A DNA stretch of 64,000 nt. Origin: JAJYUU01 sp963822955. Lineage in GTDB: Bacteria; Actinomycetota; Actinomycetes; Streptosporangiales; Streptosporangiaceae. Below, piece after piece: positions 34,702 to 43,445 of the stretch. The stretch covers positions 682,001-746,000 of the forward strand of contig CAWGJS010000001.1 of NCBI GenBank assembly GCA_963822955.1. Direction: 5' to 3'. Within the stretch, counting starts at the first letter, position 1, and every line of letters begins with the position of its first letter. Position numbers and translations under genes: made by a program. The notes beneath the pieces are model-generated. The model was given only the letters and a program-made list of their open reading frames with translations. It did not search any database and was not told the DNA's origin.

Positions 34702-37389
34702 TCACCGCAGCTGGCGCAGGAACGGATCCCTGGGCGCGGTCGGCGCGATGCGGATCCGGACATCAACGACATGCGCGCCGTCTGGCCGCGCGATCACCGG
34801 GTTCAGGTCAAGCTCGGCGACTTCCGGCAGATCATCGGCTAGCCGGGACACCCGCAGCAGCAGGTCGGCAAGCGCGGCCGTGTCCACGGCCGACGAACCG
34901 CGATGGCCGAACAGCAGTGGTGCCGCACGCACCCCCGAGATCATCTCCTCGGCATCAGAGTCCGTCAGCGGAGCCAGCCGTGCCGTCCGGTCGCCGAGTA
35001 CGTCGGTCGCGACGCCACCGAGGCCGAACACCACGAGGGGCCCGAACACCGGCTCCTGAACGACGCCGACGATGGTCTCGACCCCGCCGGACAGCATCGG
35101 CTGCACGAGCACCCGGCGCAGGTCAGCGCCAAACGCCGCGGCGAGCTCGGTGGAGGCGTCAGCGACCTCCTCGCTCGTGCGCAGGTCGAGCTTCACCGCG
35201 CCTGCATCGGTCTTGTGCACAAGGCCGGCCACCTCTGCCTTCAGCACCACGTGGCCGCCGAGGTCGGCGGCGGCGGCGACTGCGGCGGCGGCACCGATCA
35301 CTGACCTCGTCTCGACCATGACGATCCGATAGCTGGCCAGCAGCGCGGCGGCGTCCGCGGCCGCCAGCCATCCGCCGTCCCGGCGGTCAGCCAGGTAGGC
35401 CGCCACCAGCGCATGAGCTCCGCCCGCGTCGACGTCGGCGAGCTCGGGCACCTGGCCGTGCTGTGAGTCGCGCCACTCGCGGTAGCTGGCCGCGTGGCCA
35501 AGCGCGCGCGCTGCGCTCTCCGGGTAGCTGTAGATCGGCAGCTGCGGCTCGAGGTCGGCCATCGGCTCGCCAGTGTGCACCGCGCGGTCAGCTAGGGTGA
35601 CTGCCTCCGCGCGGTCAAGCAGCACCGCTGCCAACGGCTTGGACACCGGTGCGGTCAGCACGGCCTCGCTGAGATCGGCGATCGCCGTCGGCACCCCGAT
35701 GGCCAGGATCGCGTCGACGCCGTCGTCGGCGTCGACGACCTGGAGGCAATCGCGGAAAGCGGCGACGCTGACGGTGGCACTGGTGTCGACCGGGCCCGAT
35801 ACGGTGGCGCCGACCGGCAGAAGCCGCGACAGTCGGCGCTGGGTCGAGGCCTGAAGGACGGCTACGGTCAGCCCGCTGTCAAAGCAGGCATCGGCGGCGA
35901 GCACTCCGGCACCGCCGGCGTTGGAGACGATGGCGACGCGGCGGCCGGCCGGGAGCGGCTGGCTGGCGAGCAGAGCTGCGGCACCGACAAGCTCACCCAG
36001 GCTGTGCGTGGCGATGATGCCCGCCTGGCCGAACAGCGCCTCCTGGGTGACCAGCGGGGTCGCCGACGCAGCGGTATGCGAGGCCGCAGCCCGCTGGCCC
36101 GCGGCCGAGCGGCCGCCGATGACGGTCAGTACCGGCAGCTTCCGGCCGACACGGCGCGCGGTCCGCGCGAACCCCCGTGGGTTGCCGAACGACTCGACGT
36201 ACAGCACGGCGAGCCTGGTCTGCCCGTCCTGCTCCCACCACGTCAGCATGTCGTTGCTGGACACGTCGTACTTGTCGCCGACAGAGGCGAACGAGGACAC
36301 CCCGGTGCCGAGCCTGCGCAGATGCTCAAGCAGTGCGATGCCCACCCCGCCTGACTGCATGACCAGACCCGTTGATCCGGCGGCCGGCATGCCCGCCGCA
36401 AACGTGGCGTTGAGATGCGCCTGCGGCGAGGCCACTCCGAAGCAGTTCGGTCCCACCAGGCGCATCCCGAACCGGCGGCAGATTGCCAGCAGGTCCGCTC
36501 CGCCGCCGCCAAGGCTCGCGGTAATTACGATGAGCGCGTGCACGCCCCGGCGCCCGCACTCCGCTGCCGCGCCGGGCACCTCCTGTGGCGGCACGGCGAT
36601 CACCGCGAGGTCGATCCCGAATGGCAGGTCCGTCACCGAGGCAAGGCAGCTCAAGCCCTCCATCGAGTGGCCGCGCGGGTTCACCGGATACACCGGGCCG
36701 GCGAAACCCCCGGTCACGATGTTGTGCAGGATCTCGCGGCCCACCGAGCCGCGGCGGCGGCCGGCGCCGATGACGGCGACCGACTCCGGCCGCAGCAGGT
36801 GCCGCAAGCTGGCGACGTCGGCCTGGCTCGCCCGGTCCGCGACAGCGTCCAGGTAGTTGTCCAGGCTCCCGCTGTCGTGACCGGGCAGCGGCATGGTCAG
36901 CTCGATCACGCCGTCCGCGAACTGTCGCTCGACCGGCAGCCCCGCGTCTGCGAACACCCGCTGCATGGCCATGTTCTCCGGCAGCGTCTCGGCCGCGAAC
37001 GCGGTGAGCCGTCGCTGCCTGGCCAGCGATACCAGGTGCTCGAGCAGCAGCGTCGCCACGCCGCGGCCGTGCATCTCGTCGGACACCGCGAACGCAATCT
37101 CGGCGACGCCGGGGCGCGTGGTCGGCTCGTAACTCGCCACGCCGACCAGCTGGCCGTCCAGCCGCGCCAGCAATCCCGCGTGCTGCGGATCTTCCGGCCG
37201 GCAGATCCGCTGGGCCTCTCGCTCAGGCGCCTGCGGGCTGAAGCTGAAGAACCGGAAGTAGGCGTTATCCGGGGACATCTGCTTGTGCATCTCGCGGACA
37301 TCGTCCACATCATCAGGCTGCGCCGGCCGGATCTCAATAGTGGCGCCATCAGACAGCAGGGCGTAGCTCGCTGGTGCCGGCGTCGTCAC
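34702..37389 (-). CDS. GNAT domain fused to ADP-forming acyl-CoA synthetase (PatZ-like)
   Basis: An 895-residue fusion. Residues 15-170 are a GNAT acetyltransferase (YFRFFSFSPQAP, AVSDEMHGRGVATLLLEHLV). Residues 195-660 hold the CoA-binding and ligase-CoA domains of ADP-forming synthetases (LLRPESVAVIGAGRRRGSVG, GLVMQSGGVGIALLEHL). A probable phosphohistidine is in AASHTAASAT. The last 230 residues are an ATP-grasp domain (GHVVLKAEVAGLVHKTDAGA). The order is reversed relative to E. coli PatZ, where GNAT is C-terminal. Relatives either acetylate proteins such as acetyl-CoA synthetase or make acetate and ATP from acetyl-CoA. A perfect-looking DosR-like box lies upstream. An AcuC-type deacetylase is encoded at 57616. 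Confidence 0.9.
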   Translation of the reverse strand: MTTPAPASYALLSDGATIEIRPAQPDDVDDVREMHKQMSPDNAYFRFFSFSPQAPEREAQRICRPEDPQHAGLLARLDGQLVGVASYEPTTRPGVAEIAFAVSDEMHGRGVATLLLEHLVSLARQRRLTAFAAETLPENMAMQRVFADAGLPVERQFADGVIELTMPLPGHDSGSLDNYLDAVADRASQADVASLRHLLRPESVAVIGAGRRRGSVGREILHNIVTGGFAGPVYPVNPRGHSMEGLSCLASVTDLPFGIDLAVIAVPPQEVPGAAAECGRRGVHALIVITASLGGGGADLLAICRRFGMRLVGPNCFGVASPQAHLNATFAAGMPAAGSTGLVMQSGGVGIALLEHLRRLGTGVSSFASVGDKYDVSSNDMLTWWEQDGQTRLAVLYVESFGNPRGFARTARRVGRKLPVLTVIGGRSAAGQRAAASHTAASATPLVTQEALFGQAGIIATHSLGELVGAAALLASQPLPAGRRVAIVSNAGGAGVLAADACFDSGLTVAVLQASTQRRLSRLLPVGATVSGPVDTSATVSVAAFRDCLQVVDADDGVDAILAIGVPTAIADLSEAVLTAPVSKPLAAVLLDRAEAVTLADRAVHTGEPMADLEPQLPIYSYPESAARALGHAASYREWRDSQHGQVPELADVDAGGAHALVAAYLADRRDGGWLAAADAAALLASYRIVMVETRSVIGAAAAVAAAADLGGHVVLKAEVAGLVHKTDAGAVKLDLRTSEEVADASTELAAAFGADLRRVLVQPMLSGGVETIVGVVQEPVFGPLVVFGLGGVATDVLGDRTARLAPLTDSDAEEMISGVRAAPLLFGHRGSSAVDTAALADLLLRVSRLADDLPEVAELDLNPVIARPDGAHVVDVRIRIAPTAPRDPFLRQLR

Positions 37390-37515
37390 CGCCGCACCGC
37401 CGGCACTGCGTCACGAGTGACTCGTCGCATGATGCACCCCTCCGCGTGAAATGTGCTTCCCGCCAGGATGCCTGAGCTGTCCCGGCTCCGCAGCAGCCAA
37501 CCGGTCCACGCCGAC

Positions 37516-37529
37516 GGGACTTTCGGCCC
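37516..37529. promoter_or_regulatory. DosR-like box, best copy
   Basis: GGGACTTTCGGCCC, 126 bases before the GNAT/acyl-CoA synthetase start on the minus strand and just after the XRE gene stop. Its near-identical reverse complement occurs at 39829. Confidence 0.6.
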
Positions 37530-37543
37530 GATGCGCTCTCCGG

Positions 37544-37918
37544 TCAGCCGGGCTGCGACCGCGCCATGCTCTGGTATACAGCCAGCAGCGCCGCCTTCTG
37601 GGAGTCATCGAGGGCGGGGTCGGTCTTGATCGCATGCTCCACACCCGCCTGCTCGCTATCGGAGCTCCTGCGAGTCTCGCGATCGGGATCGAGCAGGGCC
37701 TCGGCGAGCAGCATCTCGGCCGATAGGTTCAGAGCCTCTGACAGTTGCTTCAGCACGCGCACCGATGGCTGGTGCATGCCGCGCTCAAGCTCGCTGAGGT
37801 AGGGATTGGACAGGCTGGTCAGCTCGGCGAGCTGGCGCAGCGTCAGGTTGGCCAGCTTCCGCTGGCTGCGGATGAAGGAGCCGAACGCCTCCATCTGGGC
37901 ATCCCACTGGCTGGCCAT
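37544..37918 (-). CDS. XRE family transcriptional regulator
   Basis: A 124-residue protein. The HTH (LANLTLRQLAELTSLSNPYL then ERGMHQPSVRVLKQLSEAL) fills residues 15-75. An acidic helical tail contains DDSQKAALLAVYQSM. AGGAGG precedes the ATG. It lies downstream of the phasin-like gene on the same strand, separated by a hairpin. In PHA-making bacteria small HTH proteins often control phasin genes, so control of the neighbouring phasin-like gene is a reasonable guess. Confidence 0.85.
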   Translation of the reverse strand: MASQWDAQMEAFGSFIRSQRKLANLTLRQLAELTSLSNPYLSELERGMHQPSVRVLKQLSEALNLSAEMLLAEALLDPDRETRRSSDSEQAGVEHAIKTDPALDDSQKAALLAVYQSMARSQPG

Positions 37919-38037
37919 ATCGCTCCTCCTGCCGGGCCTCTCCGGCCTCGTTGCTCAGTATTACAGGCAGGCGCCGGTGCACAGGGCCCGCTCTGGCATA
38001 CGCCGGCAGGCACGCCTACCTGCTACGGGCAGCCGGA

Positions 38038-38068
38038 TGCGCGCGGCAATTGGGGATCGCCGCGCGCA
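38038..38068 (-). terminator. Hairpin after the phasin-like gene
   Basis: Perfect 10-base stem TGCGCGCGGC / GCCGCGCGCA with an 11-base loop. It lies 15 bases past the minus-strand stop at 38083, in the 164-base gap before the XRE gene. Confidence 0.6.
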
Positions 38069-38082
38069 CATAGCGGTGCTTG

Positions 38083-38400
38083 TCAGGCCGTCTTGCTGGT
38101 CTTCTCGGCGGGCGTGGCCGACCCCGTTGACAGCAGCGGCGCCGTGGCCTTGAGCAGGTCTTCGGCGAACTTCCGCTGACTGGCCAGCAGCTGCTCGGCG
38201 AAGTCGTAGGCACTTGTCACGACCTCCTGCGGCGTGGGCAGCTTGTCGGCGAACGGCAGGTTCACGTCCGGCAGGTCAGGCGTGATCGACTGGACCGCGG
38301 ACGCCCAGGTCTCGATCGCCTCCACGACTGCGGCCTGGCTCTTGCTGATGGTGTTCAGGATCTCGGTGGTGAGCTCCTGAGCGACGTTGGACTCGGCCAT
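38083..38400 (-). CDS. Phasin-like helical protein
   Basis: A 105-residue, mostly helical protein: LTTEILNTISKSQAAVVEAI, then a Pro-rich turn (TPDLPDVNLP), then SAYDFAEQLLASQRKFAEDL. The pattern of a long amphipathic helix with regularly spaced hydrophobic residues resembles phasins that coat polyhydroxyalkanoate granules. A PHA synthase gene at 45078 supports this. GAGGAGG precedes the ATG. The assignment rests on composition and context, because phasins are poorly conserved. Confidence 0.6.
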   Translation of the reverse strand: MAESNVAQELTTEILNTISKSQAAVVEAIETWASAVQSITPDLPDVNLPFADKLPTPQEVVTSAYDFAEQLLASQRKFAEDLLKATAPLLSTGSATPAEKTSKTA

Positions 38401-38471
38401 CTCTTCCTCCTCAGGACTGGCTTCTCTTGCTCACTATACCGAGCAACCGTTCGGCGTGTCAAGCACCGGCG

Positions 38472-39365
38472 TCAGGACGACGGGTACTTGACGAGGATCT
38501 CCTTCAGCTGGCTGGCGAACCGGAGCGACTCCGCATGCTGGCGCTGCCATACGTTGCGGCCGAAGATGAGGCCGGTGGCGCCCGCCTCCATCGATTGCCT
38601 GGCCTTCTCCAGCATCGCCGCATCCCCGGCTCGCTCTCCTCCGGAGACCAGCAGCAGCGTCCGGTTCGCTGACCTGACCACCGCGTCGATGGCCTCCTGG
38701 GCGGAGAAGCCGTTCTGGTACTCCGCTGGCACCCCGGACTGCTTGTCCGGATGCGGGAAGTTGACCTTGACAACATCGGCGCCCAGCTCGCTCGCAGTCC
38801 TCGCGGCGTAGTCCACGGCGTAGAACGAGTCCTTGCCGCCCTTGGCGTCCACTGCGGCGCCGCGCGGGTACGACCAGACGATGAGGGGCATGCCGAGCCG
38901 CTCCGCGTCTTCCCGGACCTGAAGGTACTGCGCGAAGTCGCGTTCTTGCGCCGGGGAACCGACATACAGTGTGTAGCCGACCGCGTCCGCGCCCAGCCGC
39001 ACTGCGTCGGCCACCGTCGCATTCAGCGGCGACAGTGGATCGGTCGCGGCCGGGATGTCGGTCTTGCCGTTGAGCTTCAGGACCAGCGGGACTTCGCCGG
39101 CGTACTCCCAGTAGAACTTCTGGGCCAGGCCGATCTGGATGGCGATCCCGTTGAAGCCCCCTTCCAGAGCCAGCTTGATAACGTACTTCGGCTCGCTCGC
39201 CAGCGGGTTGGCAAAGAAGTCGCGCGGACCGTGCTCGAGCCCCTGATCGTAGGGAAGGAACAGCGCGGTGCCGTTGGCTGCGCCGTGCCGGAACAAAATC
39301 CGGCGGAGCCGGGCCTTCTTGCCTGTGCTCAGGCCGAGCTCGGTAAGACCGGGTCGTTGGCTCAT
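38472..39365 (-). CDS. Class I fructose-bisphosphate aldolase (DhnA/FbaB type)
   Basis: A 297-residue TIM barrel of the archaeal-type class I aldolases. Motifs are ALFLPYDQGLEHGPRDFF, LVLKLNGKTD, VGYTLYVGSP, IVWSYPRG, VVKVNFPHP (Schiff-base lysine region), LLLVSGGE and GLIFGRNVWQR. It cleaves or forms fructose-1,6-bisphosphate and needs no metal. ATG 39365 has AGGAGG 5 bases upstream and is preferred to a longer frame. It lies 31 bases after the PII-like gene, so both probably share the box at 39829. Confidence 0.92.
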   Translation of the reverse strand: MSQRPGLTELGLSTGKKARLRRILFRHGAANGTALFLPYDQGLEHGPRDFFANPLASEPKYVIKLALEGGFNGIAIQIGLAQKFYWEYAGEVPLVLKLNGKTDIPAATDPLSPLNATVADAVRLGADAVGYTLYVGSPAQERDFAQYLQVREDAERLGMPLIVWSYPRGAAVDAKGGKDSFYAVDYAARTASELGADVVKVNFPHPDKQSGVPAEYQNGFSAQEAIDAVVRSANRTLLLVSGGERAGDAAMLEKARQSMEAGATGLIFGRNVWQRQHAESLRFASQLKEILVKYPSS

Positions 39366-39396
39366 GCTTACCTCCTGCATTTTCAGGACGCCCGCT

Positions 39397-39735
39397 TCAG
39401 ACGGCGTCACCATCGAGCTCGCCCGTCCGTACCCGTAGGACGCTGTCCACCGCGCAGACCCAGATCTTGCCGTCGCCGATCGAGCCGGTATTGACTGCCG
39501 TGGCTATCGCCCCGACCACCTTGGCGGCCAGTTCGTCTGCGGTCAGGACGTCGATCCGGAGCTTGGGCTGAACCAGCGCCGGCTGGTCCGCTGGCCTGGC
39601 GGAGCTCATGTGTCCGAACTCCTGGCCGAACCCGCGGACGTCCGTCGCCGTCAGCCCCCGCGCTCCGGCCGCCTCGACAGCACGTGCCACCGCCTCGAGC
39701 TTGTCGGGCTTCACCACAGCCGTGATCTGCTTCAT
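39397..39735 (-). CDS. PII-like signalling protein with atypical T-loop
   Basis: A 112-residue PII-fold protein. It starts MKQITAVVKPDKLEAVARAV and holds the B-loop signature NTGSIGDGKIWV and a C-terminal VLRVRTGE. The T-loop (GFGQEFGHMSSARPADQPAL) lacks the tyrosine that is uridylylated or adenylylated in classical GlnB/GlnK. No amtB or glnD is nearby; instead it is joined to an aldolase gene. It probably binds adenine nucleotides and regulates something other than ammonium transport. GGAG lies 7 bases before the ATG. Confidence 0.88.
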   Translation of the reverse strand: MKQITAVVKPDKLEAVARAVEAAGARGLTATDVRGFGQEFGHMSSARPADQPALVQPKLRIDVLTADELAAKVVGAIATAVNTGSIGDGKIWVCAVDSVLRVRTGELDGDAV

Positions 39736-39828
39736 TTGCGTGCTCCTCGACTCAGCGCGGCAAGCGGCATGCCGCCACAGAGCGGCTCGTTAACCCCAAC
39801 CAGATCAACGGGAGACACTGCCACGACA

Positions 39829-39842
39829 GGGCCGAAAGTCCG
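39829..39842. promoter_or_regulatory. DosR-like box between divergent units
   Basis: GGGCCGAAAGTCCG, whose reverse complement CGGACTTTCGGCCC differs at one base from the copy at 37516. It lies 93 bases from the PII-like start (minus) and 137 from the tandem usp start (plus). Confidence 0.6.
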
Positions 39843-39979
39843 GATCCCGCCGCGGACCGAAGGCTCCGGTGAGGCGAAGGTCCTGCCTTGACATGACTAC
39901 CGAACCTGCCGGGCATCGTCGCAGTGCAGTTGGCTTGAGAAAAGGGCGCTGGCTGCGTCGTGCAGTGAGCGGAGATGTC

Positions 39980-40831
39980 ATGACTACAACCGGGATCGTC
40001 GTCGGCTTCGATGGGTCCGCCGATGCCGAGCAGGCCGCGGCCTGGGCAGCGACAGAGGCCCAGCTACGGCGCTGCCCGCTGACGGTGTGCCTCGCGAAGC
40101 CGCCCTCCGATCAGGCACCCGCCCCCTCAGAGCCAGCCGAACCCGCGGAGCCCGGCGCGCCCGAGCTTCGGATGAGCCACGAAGTGCTGGCCCGCGGCCT
40201 TCGGATCGCCTGCGACCTGCTGGGCTCTGAGGCAGTGCACCCGCTTTACGCAGACGGCTCACCTACGGCAATCCTGTGCCAATGCGCCGAATCCGCCGAG
40301 ATGGTCGTCTTGGGCTCACGCGGACGAGGCGGCATGCCGCAGATGCCGCTCGGCTCCATTAGCCTCCAGGTCGCCGCGCACGCGCGCGGGCGAATCGTTG
40401 TCGTGCGGGGGCACTGGCGGCCCGTTCCGGGTCAGCTTCCGAGGCCGATCGTCGTCGGCTGCGACGGATCACCCGGGTCGCAGGCGGCGGTGAAATTCGC
40501 GTTCGAGGAGGCAGCGCTTCGCGACGCGTGCGTGGTAGCAGTCTGCGCGCTCGCAGACTCCCCAGGCCTGCTGGGCGGGGCAGGCCAGATCAGGACCGAA
40601 TTCGAGCACGTCATGTCACAGCCGCGAGCCCATCCCGAAGTAGCGGTGAACCAGCAGGTGCGCCAGGGCAGCGCGCGGACGGCCCTGCTCGAAGCCGCGC
40701 GCGACGCACAGCTGCTCGTTCTTGGTGCCCGCGGACGAGGCGGCCTGCCCGGCATGCCGCTCGGCTCTGCCAGCGTCACAATGCTCAGCCACGCTGCGTG
40801 CCCGGTCGCGATTGCGCACGCCGATGACTGA
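39980..40831 (+). CDS. Tandem-domain universal stress protein
   Basis: A 283-residue protein with two Usp domains. Domain 1 is TGIVVGFDGSADAEQAAAWA to VVLGSRGRGGMPQMPLGSIS. Domain 2 is RPIVVGCDGSPGSQAAVKFA to VLGARGRGGLPGMPLGSASV. Both keep the ATP-binding glycines. Between them domain 1 has a Pro/Ala/Glu-rich loop. This architecture is that of Rv2623/Rv1996/Rv2005c, DosR-regulon proteins of tuberculosis bacteria. ATG 39980 has GGAG 5 bases upstream. Its stop overlaps the kinase-fusion gene by 8 bases. Confidence 0.92.
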   Translation: MTTTGIVVGFDGSADAEQAAAWAATEAQLRRCPLTVCLAKPPSDQAPAPSEPAEPAEPGAPELRMSHEVLARGLRIACDLLGSEAVHPLYADGSPTAILCQCAESAEMVVLGSRGRGGMPQMPLGSISLQVAAHARGRIVVVRGHWRPVPGQLPRPIVVGCDGSPGSQAAVKFAFEEAALRDACVVAVCALADSPGLLGGAGQIRTEFEHVMSQPRAHPEVAVNQQVRQGSARTALLEAARDAQLLVLGARGRGGLPGMPLGSASVTMLSHAACPVAIAHADD

Positions 40832-42332
40832 CGCACGGGAGCCGAGCGAGCCGTACGCGGCTGCCACGGAGACGCACTCCGCCGCCGTGTACTTTGCGGG
40901 CGATCGCGCCTACAAGGTCAAGAAGCCGGTGAAGACCGACTTTCTCGACTTCACCGCAGTCAGCGCGAGGGCCGAAGCTTGCCGCCGGGAAACCGAGCTG
41001 AACCGCAGGTTCGCGCCTGATGTCTATCTTGGGGTGGGCGAGCTCCGCGTGACGGCGGATCCTGCCGAGCCGCTGGTCGTGATGCGCCGGATGCCAGGTG
41101 CGCGCAGACTTGCGCACCTGGTCCGGGCTGGCCAGCCCGTGGACAATTCGCTCCGGCAGGCTGCCAGGCAGCTGGCGGTTCAGCACGGGGCCGCGCAGCG
41201 AGGCAGCGAGATCACCCGCCAGGGCAGCCGCGATGCGCTACGCGGCCGCTGGCGTGACAACCTGGCCGAAATCCGTCAGCTGGCCGTCGAGCTGGACGTA
41301 ACCGAGATCGGGCGACTCGCCGAGCGGTTCCTGGCCGGCCGGGAGCCACTGCTAGCAGACCGGATGCAGGCCGGACGGATCGTCGACGGCCACGGGGACC
41401 TGCTCGCCGATGACATTTTCTGCCTGGACGACGGCCCGAGGATCCTGGACTGCCTGGAGTTCGACGACCGCCTCCGGTGGCTGGACGGCCTGGATGACGC
41501 CTCGTTCCTGGCGATGGACCTGGACCGGCTAGGTCGGCCCGACCTGGCTGAGCAGTTCATCGACTGGTATGCGGAGTTCACCGCAGACCCCGCGCCAGCC
41601 TCGCTTCGTCATCATTACGTCGCCTACCGGGCGCTCGTGCGCGCGAAGGTCGGCTGCATCAGGGCCGGGCAGAATGAGCCGCTGGCCCTGAGCAGCGCCG
41701 GACAGCTAGCCGATCTCGCGCTCCGGCACTTGCGCGCCGCCGCGGTCACCCTGACGCTGGTCGGCGGACCGCCCGGGACGGGCAAGACCGTGCTATCCGG
41801 TCAGATCGCTGCGCGCCTTGGTTGCGTCGTGCTCGGCAGCGACACCGTCCGCAAGGAGCTGGCCTGCATCCCGCCGGGGCAGCACGCGCCTGCTACGTAT
41901 AACGGCGGGATCTATAGCCCGGCGTGGACCGACCACACCTATTCCGAGCTGCTGAGCCGGGCCGGCCAGCTGCTGGCCCACGGCGAGTCAGTAATTCTCG
42001 ACGCGTCCTGGACCTCGGCGGCGCAGCGCGCAGCCGCCGTGAAGCTGGCTTGCGCTGCCTCGGCTGATCTCGTCCAGCTACGCTGCGAGGTCGCGGCTGA
42101 CGTGGCTGGAGAGCGCCTCAAGCACCGACACGGCGATATCTCCGACGCCGGGCCCGAGGTCGCCCAGCGCCTGCGGGCAGCAGCGGATCCGTGGCCGGAC
42201 GCGACGACGATCGACACCAGCAGGCCTGATGATCCTCAGTTTGCGCCGCTGCAGCGTGCCCTGGAGATGATCCGGCCTTACGGCCCCGAGCACACCTGGC
42301 ACGCCGCCAGACCCTACATGCTGCCCGGCTGA
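40824..42332 (+). CDS. Aminoglycoside phosphotransferase-like domain fused to a P-loop kinase (Rv2004c-like)
   Basis: A 502-residue fusion. The N-terminal 310 or so residues are a kinase-like fold (AVYFAGDRAYKVKKPVKTDF, VDGHGDLLADDIFCLDD, LECLEF-type acidic region). The C-terminal part is an AAA/gluconate-kinase-like P-loop domain (LVGGPPGTGKTVLSGQIAA, LGSDTVRKEL, VILDASWTSAAQR). Rv2004c, a DosR-regulon gene of unknown function, has the same order. ATG 40824 starts within the last codons of the tandem usp gene. The nitroreductase gene follows after 12 bases, a neighbourhood like mycobacterial Rv2003c-Rv2005c. The substrate is unknown. Confidence 0.88.
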   Translation: MTDAREPSEPYAAATETHSAAVYFAGDRAYKVKKPVKTDFLDFTAVSARAEACRRETELNRRFAPDVYLGVGELRVTADPAEPLVVMRRMPGARRLAHLVRAGQPVDNSLRQAARQLAVQHGAAQRGSEITRQGSRDALRGRWRDNLAEIRQLAVELDVTEIGRLAERFLAGREPLLADRMQAGRIVDGHGDLLADDIFCLDDGPRILDCLEFDDRLRWLDGLDDASFLAMDLDRLGRPDLAEQFIDWYAEFTADPAPASLRHHYVAYRALVRAKVGCIRAGQNEPLALSSAGQLADLALRHLRAAAVTLTLVGGPPGTGKTVLSGQIAARLGCVVLGSDTVRKELACIPPGQHAPATYNGGIYSPAWTDHTYSELLSRAGQLLAHGESVILDASWTSAAQRAAAVKLACAASADLVQLRCEVAADVAGERLKHRHGDISDAGPEVAQRLRAAADPWPDATTIDTSRPDDPQFAPLQRALEMIRPYGPEHTWHAARPYMLPG

Positions 42333-42344
42333 TGGGAGAAAGCC

Positions 42345-43361
42345 ATGATCGAGAACCGAGAGCCAGAAGACCTGTCCGGTCAGCGGCTGCACAGTACAGA
42401 AGACATCATCCGGTTCGTCGTTGCCAACGCCGTCTGGGCGCCGTCGGTCCACAACACCCAGCCCTGGCGGTTCAGCGCCCAGGAGCACGAACTCAGGCTG
42501 CACGCAGATGAGGCCAGGCAGCTGACTGTGGCCGATCCGGACGGCCGGGAGATGCTGATCAGCTGCGGAGCAGCGCTGTTCACCGCCCGGCTTGCACTGA
42601 GATCACTGGGCTACATCCCCGAAGCGGCCGTACTGCCCGATCCGGCCGAGCCAACCCTGGTCGCGCGACTCACCTGGCGAAACCAAGCGCCCGCGACCGA
42701 CTACGAACATCGGCTTCTGCGGCAAGTTCGGCAACGGCGCACGCACCGTGGCGGCTTCGACTCAGTCCCGCTGCCTCCTGACGTCCTGACAGCGCTGCGC
42801 CACGCTGCCGGACGAGATGGAACGACGCTGCGTCTCATGGCCGAGGACGAACGGCGCGTGCTCGCCGCATCGGTTCAGTCAGCAGAGCAGGCGCTGAGGC
42901 TCGACAGCGCGAGGGTCAAGGAACTGGCCAGGTGGGCATCGCCGCCCGGAAGCGGGCGGCCTGACGGTGTGCCTCCCACGTCCTATACCGCAAGGCCAGA
43001 GCACACCAACCCGGATTACCCCGCCAGGGACTTCGCTCACGGCCACGGCTGGGGCCTGCCGCTTTTCAGCACGGCACCGTGGCCCCGCTCGGCCGGCACA
43101 GTCGGGCTACTGACCACGGCCGACGACCAGCCAGCGGACTGGATCAACGCCGGACATGCACTGCAGCGGATCCTGCTCATGGCCAGCTCAGACGGGATCG
43201 CGGCAGCATTGCACAGCCAGCCGCTGGAAGTGCCGCGGCTCCGCGAGGACATCCGTACTCAGCTGTGCGGCGGTGCATACCCACAGCTAGTGCTCCGGCT
43301 CGGGACAATCATCCAGGTAGCCGCCAGCGTGCGGCGAGCGCCCGAGGACGTGATCTTCTAG
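42345..43361 (+). CDS. Acg family nitroreductase-like protein
   Basis: A 338-residue paralogue of the product at 31510: ANAVWAPSVHNTQPWRF, EMLISCGAALFTARLALRSL, RRTHRGGFDSVPLPPDV, DWINAGHALQRILLMAS and LHSQPLEVPRL. It is probably an FMN-binding protein of the hypoxia response. GGGAG precedes the ATG. It closes the usp-kinase-nitroreductase operon; the next gene has its own DosR-like box. Confidence 0.9.
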   Translation: MIENREPEDLSGQRLHSTEDIIRFVVANAVWAPSVHNTQPWRFSAQEHELRLHADEARQLTVADPDGREMLISCGAALFTARLALRSLGYIPEAAVLPDPAEPTLVARLTWRNQAPATDYEHRLLRQVRQRRTHRGGFDSVPLPPDVLTALRHAAGRDGTTLRLMAEDERRVLAASVQSAEQALRLDSARVKELARWASPPGSGRPDGVPPTSYTARPEHTNPDYPARDFAHGHGWGLPLFSTAPWPRSAGTVGLLTTADDQPADWINAGHALQRILLMASSDGIAAALHSQPLEVPRLREDIRTQLCGGAYPQLVLRLGTIIQVAASVRRAPEDVIF

Positions 43362-43395
43362 CGGACCCGCCGCCGGGACTCCCGCCACTTTCGTC

Positions 43396-43409
43396 AGGAC
43401 CAACGGCCC
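43396..43409. promoter_or_regulatory. DosR-like box
   Basis: AGGACCAACGGCCC lies 36 bases before the ATG at 43446. A longer ORF start at 43410 would leave no room for a promoter, which supports the later start. Confidence 0.5.
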
Positions 43410-43445
43410 TTGGCGAGGGTGCGCGCGACGTCCGTTACTGAGGGA

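Noticed and set aside
36415..37449. Plus-strand open frame of 344 codons
   Set aside because: Antisense to the GNAT part of the acyl-CoA synthetase fusion; His/Arg-rich, no motif.
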